Origin: an uncultured Rikenella sp.
GTDB lineage: Bacteria > Bacteroidota > Bacteroidia > Bacteroidales > Rikenellaceae
Assembly: GCF_910577125.1 (NCBI RefSeq)
Contig: NZ_CAJTMN010000096.1
Span: 1-7,415, forward strand
Direction of reading: 5' to 3'
Length of the DNA: 7,415 nucleotides
The notes beneath the pieces were generated by a model, which worked only from the letters and a program-made list of their open reading frames with translations, searched no databases and had not been told where the DNA came from. This document shows positions 5,022-7,415 of the stretch, piece after piece. Positions within the stretch are counted from its first letter, which is position 1. Each line of letters starts with the position of its first letter. The translations under genes were made by a program, and so were the position numbers.

Positions 5022-6992
5022 GTGGAAAGATTTTCTCATAGAAATCCGAAAGGCATCCGACCGGTTCGGTGGCTGATCGGCGCCGTGTGTATCGGGCTCA
5101 CGAGTTGTACCCCGAAACTGGCTCCGGTGACGACCACCGGACTGCTGACCCGTTCGTTCGACAACTACTCGCAATCGACCGTCGTGCGCAGCGAGCGGCT
5201 GATGACCGAGACCCGGAGCGAAGCACCCACCCCGAGCCGCATCCCGAAACAGGAGTACACCCGGGGGCCGCGCAGCAACAGCGAAGGCACCGTCGCCCGG
5301 TCGCAGGCCGAAGTGATCGCCCCGAGAAACTACGTCACCCAGTCGATTCCGTCGGCTGCGCCATCGGTTCCGGTACCCAAGCAGACCCGGAGTCAGGCGC
5401 GGCAGCAGGCCCGGCTCCGGGCCCAGGAGCAGCGGGCGGCCGCCGAACGGGAAAACGAACCGGTACGGCCGGTGCGAGGCGGCCTGGGGATTCCGAAAGC
5501 CACCGAAGCGTCGGCGGCTCAGATGAAGAACATTTCGTTCGTCACACGGCGGGCCGCTTCGCCGGAACCGACACCGCAGCCGGCACCCAAGCAGGAAGAA
5601 ACAGCTCCGCAACCCGTTCCGGAAGCTGCGGCACCACAGCAGGTACAAGCCTCTGTGCAGACTGCGACAACCCCTCAGGCTTCCGTCCGACCGCCCCGGC
5701 AGCAACAGGTATCGGGCGCGGTGACACAAGTGTCGGAGGTCACGCCGATGATGACGGCCAAGGAGCAGCGGGCCTTGGACAAACGGCGAAAAGCCGAAGC
5801 CCGGCGCCTGCTGGCCGAGCGTCAGGCACAAGCCAAAGCGGCGGAAGCGGCCAAGGCGGAACAGCAGCGGACGATGGCAGCAGCGACGACGCGCCGAGCG
5901 CAATCGGCTGAGACAGAAACGGAGAGCGAAAATACCTACCCGGAAGAGCCGGCTACACAGGAGAACAGCACAGAATCGCAGCCTGAACAAGCTTTACAGG
6001 GCGTCCCGGCCCAAGGCGAAACGCAAAATTCGGACGACTCGGAGCTTTCGGCTTTAGCCCGGGCATTGACCATGCCGGACGCGACGGTGCGAGACAAACC
6101 GACACCGGCCTTCATCAACACGCCGAAAGAGGAAAATACGGTCGTCGACGAGGCGGAAGCGGCGGCAGCCAAGGAGGGGACGGTCACAGCAATCGCTCCG
6201 CCAGTGCACCAGTTCCAGCCGAACGAGACGGAACACGTCAAGTTCTCGTACTACGACCCGTTCGGCAAGGGAAACAACCGCTTCGTCGTGGTACTCAACG
6301 AGCAACGTTTCTGCTATCCCTATCCGGGCCGTTTCCTTTCGGGATATGGGCCGCGGGGACGGGGCGTGCACACGGGGGTAGACATCAAAGGGGTGAAAAA
6401 CGACACGGTTCGGGCGGCTTTCGCAGGGACGGTGCGCATGTCGAAGCTCTACAGCGGATACGGCAACTGCGTGGTGATCCGCCACAAGAACGGGCTGGAG
6501 ACGCTCTATGCGCACAACACGCGCAACCTGGTTCAGGTGGGCGACGTGGTGCGAGCGGGCGATCCGATCGGCCTCATCGGACGCACGGGACGGGCGACGA
6601 CGGAACATTGCCACTTCGAAGTCCGGATCCAGGGACAACACATCAACCCGGCCTTAGTGATCGACTACCACAATCACCGGTTACAAGACGGGGTGCTCTC
6701 GGTGACGAAACAGGCCAACGGACGCATCGTGGCGCAAAACCGGGCGAGCGGTCTGGCACCGTCTCAGGCGACGGATCGCGAGGATACCGGTTCCGGCGAT
6801 TCTGCGGGCGCTTCGGGCGGCAGCAAGACGAGCTCGACGACTTCGACAACGACTACTTATACGGTGCGGTCGGGAGATACGCTGTGGGGCATCGCACGGC
6901 GGTTCGGCACGACGGTGGCCAACCTCTGCGCACTGAACAACCTGAACCGCGAGGCGACGCTGCCCTTAGGCAAACGGCTGAAGATTCGGTAA
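5022..6992 (+). CDS. M23 (LytM) peptidoglycan endopeptidase lipoprotein with C-terminal LysM
   Basis: The protein has 656 residues from a GTG start. The signal peptide ends in a good lipobox, LTSC (26-29), so it is probably a lipoprotein facing the periplasm. Residues about 60-400 are a long low-complexity linker rich in Ala, Gln, Pro, Glu and Arg, with a charged, probably coiled, stretch at 245-290. The M23 domain spans about 430-548 and keeps the zinc and catalytic residues: H450 and D454 (GVHTGVDIKG), H498 (YAHN) and H529-C-H531. It should therefore be an active metalloendopeptidase cutting peptide cross-links. After a Ser/Thr/Gly linker (about 578-611) a single LysM (612-655, TYTVRSGDTLWGIARRFGTT) would bind glycan. 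Start: the only upstream in-frame ATG (4989) precedes the predicted promoter and gives an over-long N-terminus, so GTG 5022 is preferred with modest confidence. It is a single gene, divergent from trxB. Confidence 0.92.
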   Translation: MERFSHRNPKGIRPVRWLIGAVCIGLTSCTPKLAPVTTTGLLTRSFDNYSQSTVVRSERLMTETRSEAPTPSRIPKQEYTRGPRSNSEGTVARSQAEVIAPRNYVTQSIPSAAPSVPVPKQTRSQARQQARLRAQEQRAAAERENEPVRPVRGGLGIPKATEASAAQMKNISFVTRRAASPEPTPQPAPKQEETAPQPVPEAAAPQQVQASVQTATTPQASVRPPRQQQVSGAVTQVSEVTPMMTAKEQRALDKRRKAEARRLLAERQAQAKAAEAAKAEQQRTMAAATTRRAQSAETETESENTYPEEPATQENSTESQPEQALQGVPAQGETQNSDDSELSALARALTMPDATVRDKPTPAFINTPKEENTVVDEAEAAAAKEGTVTAIAPPVHQFQPNETEHVKFSYYDPFGKGNNRFVVVLNEQRFCYPYPGRFLSGYGPRGRGVHTGVDIKGVKNDTVRAAFAGTVRMSKLYSGYGNCVVIRHKNGLETLYAHNTRNLVQVGDVVRAGDPIGLIGRTGRATTEHCHFEVRIQGQHINPALVIDYHNHRLQDGVLSVTKQANGRIVAQNRASGLAPSQATDREDTGSGDSAGASGGSKTSSTTSTTTTYTVRSGDTLWGIARRFGTTVANLCALNNLNREATLPLGKRLKIR

Positions 6993-7012
6993 CCTCGACA
7001 CCCTAAAATCAG

Positions 7013-7058
7013 ACGGGAGCTGCGGCGGTGTTTCAGCACCGGCCGCAGCTCCCGTTTT
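7013..7058 (+). terminator. Strong intrinsic terminator after the M23 gene
   Basis: The 14-base stem acgggagctgcggc (7013-7026) pairs with gccgcagctcccgt (7042-7055). Inside it ggtg pairs with cacc around tttcag, with one bulged G (7041). The plus strand continues with a tttt run (7055-7058). It lies about 20 bases past the M23 stop. The 3' end of the convergent Cys-rich gene lies within it. Confidence 0.9.
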
Positions 7059-7200
7059 CTCCGGACTTCTTCGCGGCAGAGCACCCCTCGCAACCGCAGC
7101 CGCAGCCCGATTTCTTCCCTCGCAACCTCCGTAGCACCCACACAAGCCCTATAACGGCACACAATCCGACGACTATCCAAACTATCGTATCCTGACTCAT
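7033..7200 (-). CDS. FeoB-associated-type Cys-rich small membrane protein
   Basis: The protein has 55 residues: MSQDTIVWIVVGLCAVIG, continuing with LVWVLRRLRGKK and a Cys-rich tail. There is one transmembrane helix (about 5-23), a basic stop-transfer stretch (RRLRGKK), then Cys residues at 33, 35, 37, 40, 52 and 55. This architecture (single helix, basic patch, CGxGC-like cluster) is that of the FeoB-associated Cys-rich proteins (PF12669 type), small proteins often encoded directly after feoB, the ferrous iron transporter; a metal-binding or accessory role is presumed, not shown. No feoB lies in the window; it could lie beyond the right end, past repeat copy 3. The start has a purine-rich agagaa directly before the ATG and no TAnnTTTG box that I can see. 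The stop codon falls in the loop of the terminator hairpin. The family call comes from layout, not from a search. Confidence 0.8.
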   Translation of the reverse strand: MSQDTIVWIVVGLCAVIGLVWVLRRLRGKKSGCGCGCEGCSAAKKSGENGSCGRC

Positions 7201-7257
7201 TTCTCTATTCAATGATTTAATCTGTTTTCCATACCATTCTTTGAGCTGGACAGAACC

Positions 7258-7281
7258 GTACCTTTCTTGAAAGAAAGGTAC
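7258..7281. other. Outer stem-loop of repeat copy 3
   Basis: The 11-base arms gtacctttctt and aagaaaggtac enclose ga. It occupies the position held by the gccgcttttt stem in copies 1 and 2, and resembles the right outer stem of copy 2. Confidence 0.75.
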
Positions 7282-7360
7282 CCAAAGAACTTTCAGATAG
7301 CTACGCTACTCCTCAGGCTCCGCAGTCCTCAGTCTTCGAGAATCTCTTGGGTCGGGGTTA

Positions 7361-7397
7361 TAGCGCGCCAAAGGTTGTGATTGCATTAAGCGCGCTA
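7361..7397. other. Central stem-loop of repeat copy 3
   Basis: The 8-base arms tagcgcgc (7361-7368) and gcgcgcta (7390-7397) surround a 21-base loop. Beyond one A-C mismatch, gtt pairs with aac to extend the stem. The loop ends in gcattaa, which matches the copy 1 loop orientation relative to the flanks (gcattat), not that of copy 2. Confidence 0.85.
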
Positions 7398-7415
7398 CAA
7401 CTCCCGGCCCAAAGA

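Larger units (their letters stand above)
7252..7415 (+). repeat. Dispersed palindromic repeat, copy 3 (cut by window end)
   Basis: This has the same orientation and order as copy 2: agaac, outer hairpin (7258-7281), cccaaagaacttt, the conserved tagctacgctactcc and ggctccgcagtcctcagtct segments, gggtcggggtt, central hairpin (7361-7397), then cccggcccaaaga as in copy 2. The remaining right half is outside the window. Both hairpins have different stem sequences from copies 1 and 2, while the segments between them are almost the same. It lies about 50 bases upstream of the Cys-rich gene start. Confidence 0.9.

Noticed and set aside
4986..5990. Long Arg/Leu-rich minus-strand frame opposite the M23 gene linker
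   Set aside because: It is a shadow of the low-complexity coding sequence; no motif or start context.
6857..7180. Minus-strand 107-residue frame over the M23 gene end and terminator
   Set aside because: It is in another frame from the 55-residue Cys-rich protein, which has a clear helix plus Cys cluster and a better-placed start.

Overview
The window reads as chromosomal DNA of a GC-rich member of the Bacteroidota, most likely Alistipes or another Rikenellaceae. The genus is an inference from three things: protein resemblance (TrxB and pyrophosphatase of Bacteroidales type, a BF3164-like lipoprotein, a LemA-TPM pair), near absence of Shine-Dalgarno sequences, and TAnnTTTG -7 promoter boxes at both divergent gene pairs. 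No rRNA, tRNA, CRISPR array, phage gene or transposase was seen.

Layout: (1) 1-273 is non-coding and filled by copy 1 of a dispersed, hairpin-rich repeat. (2) 274-1725, minus strand: a two-gene operon, lemA followed by a secreted TPM-domain protein. (3) 1751-1780: a symmetric divergent promoter region. (4) 1805-2917, plus strand: a probable lipoprotein with a TolB-like/BF3164-type beta-propeller. (5) 2921-2966: a bidirectional terminator shared with the convergent ppa (2980-3648, minus), a family I inorganic pyrophosphatase. (6) 3649-3989: non-coding, mostly repeat copy 2, in the opposite orientation to copy 1. (7) 3990-4919, minus: trxB, thioredoxin reductase. (8) 4981-5017: a second divergent promoter pair. 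(9) 5022-6992, plus: a long lipoprotein with an M23 (LytM) endopeptidase domain and a C-terminal LysM domain, followed by a strong terminator. (10) 7033-7200, minus: a 55-residue FeoB-associated-type Cys-rich membrane protein whose last codons lie inside that terminator hairpin. (11) 7252-7415: repeat copy 3, cut by the window end.

The protein-coding genes are mostly housekeeping or envelope functions: pyrophosphate removal, thiol redox balance, cell-wall hydrolysis and an envelope LemA/TPM pair. The unusual content is the repeat. Each copy is close to a large imperfect palindrome of about 260 bp: outer hairpin, conserved spacer, central GC-rich hairpin with a loop of about 20 nt, then a mirrored spacer and outer hairpin. 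Stem sequences differ between copies but pairing is kept. In copies 1 and 2 the central loop lies in opposite orientation relative to its flanks. I know no name for this family; whether it is described elsewhere needs a database search.
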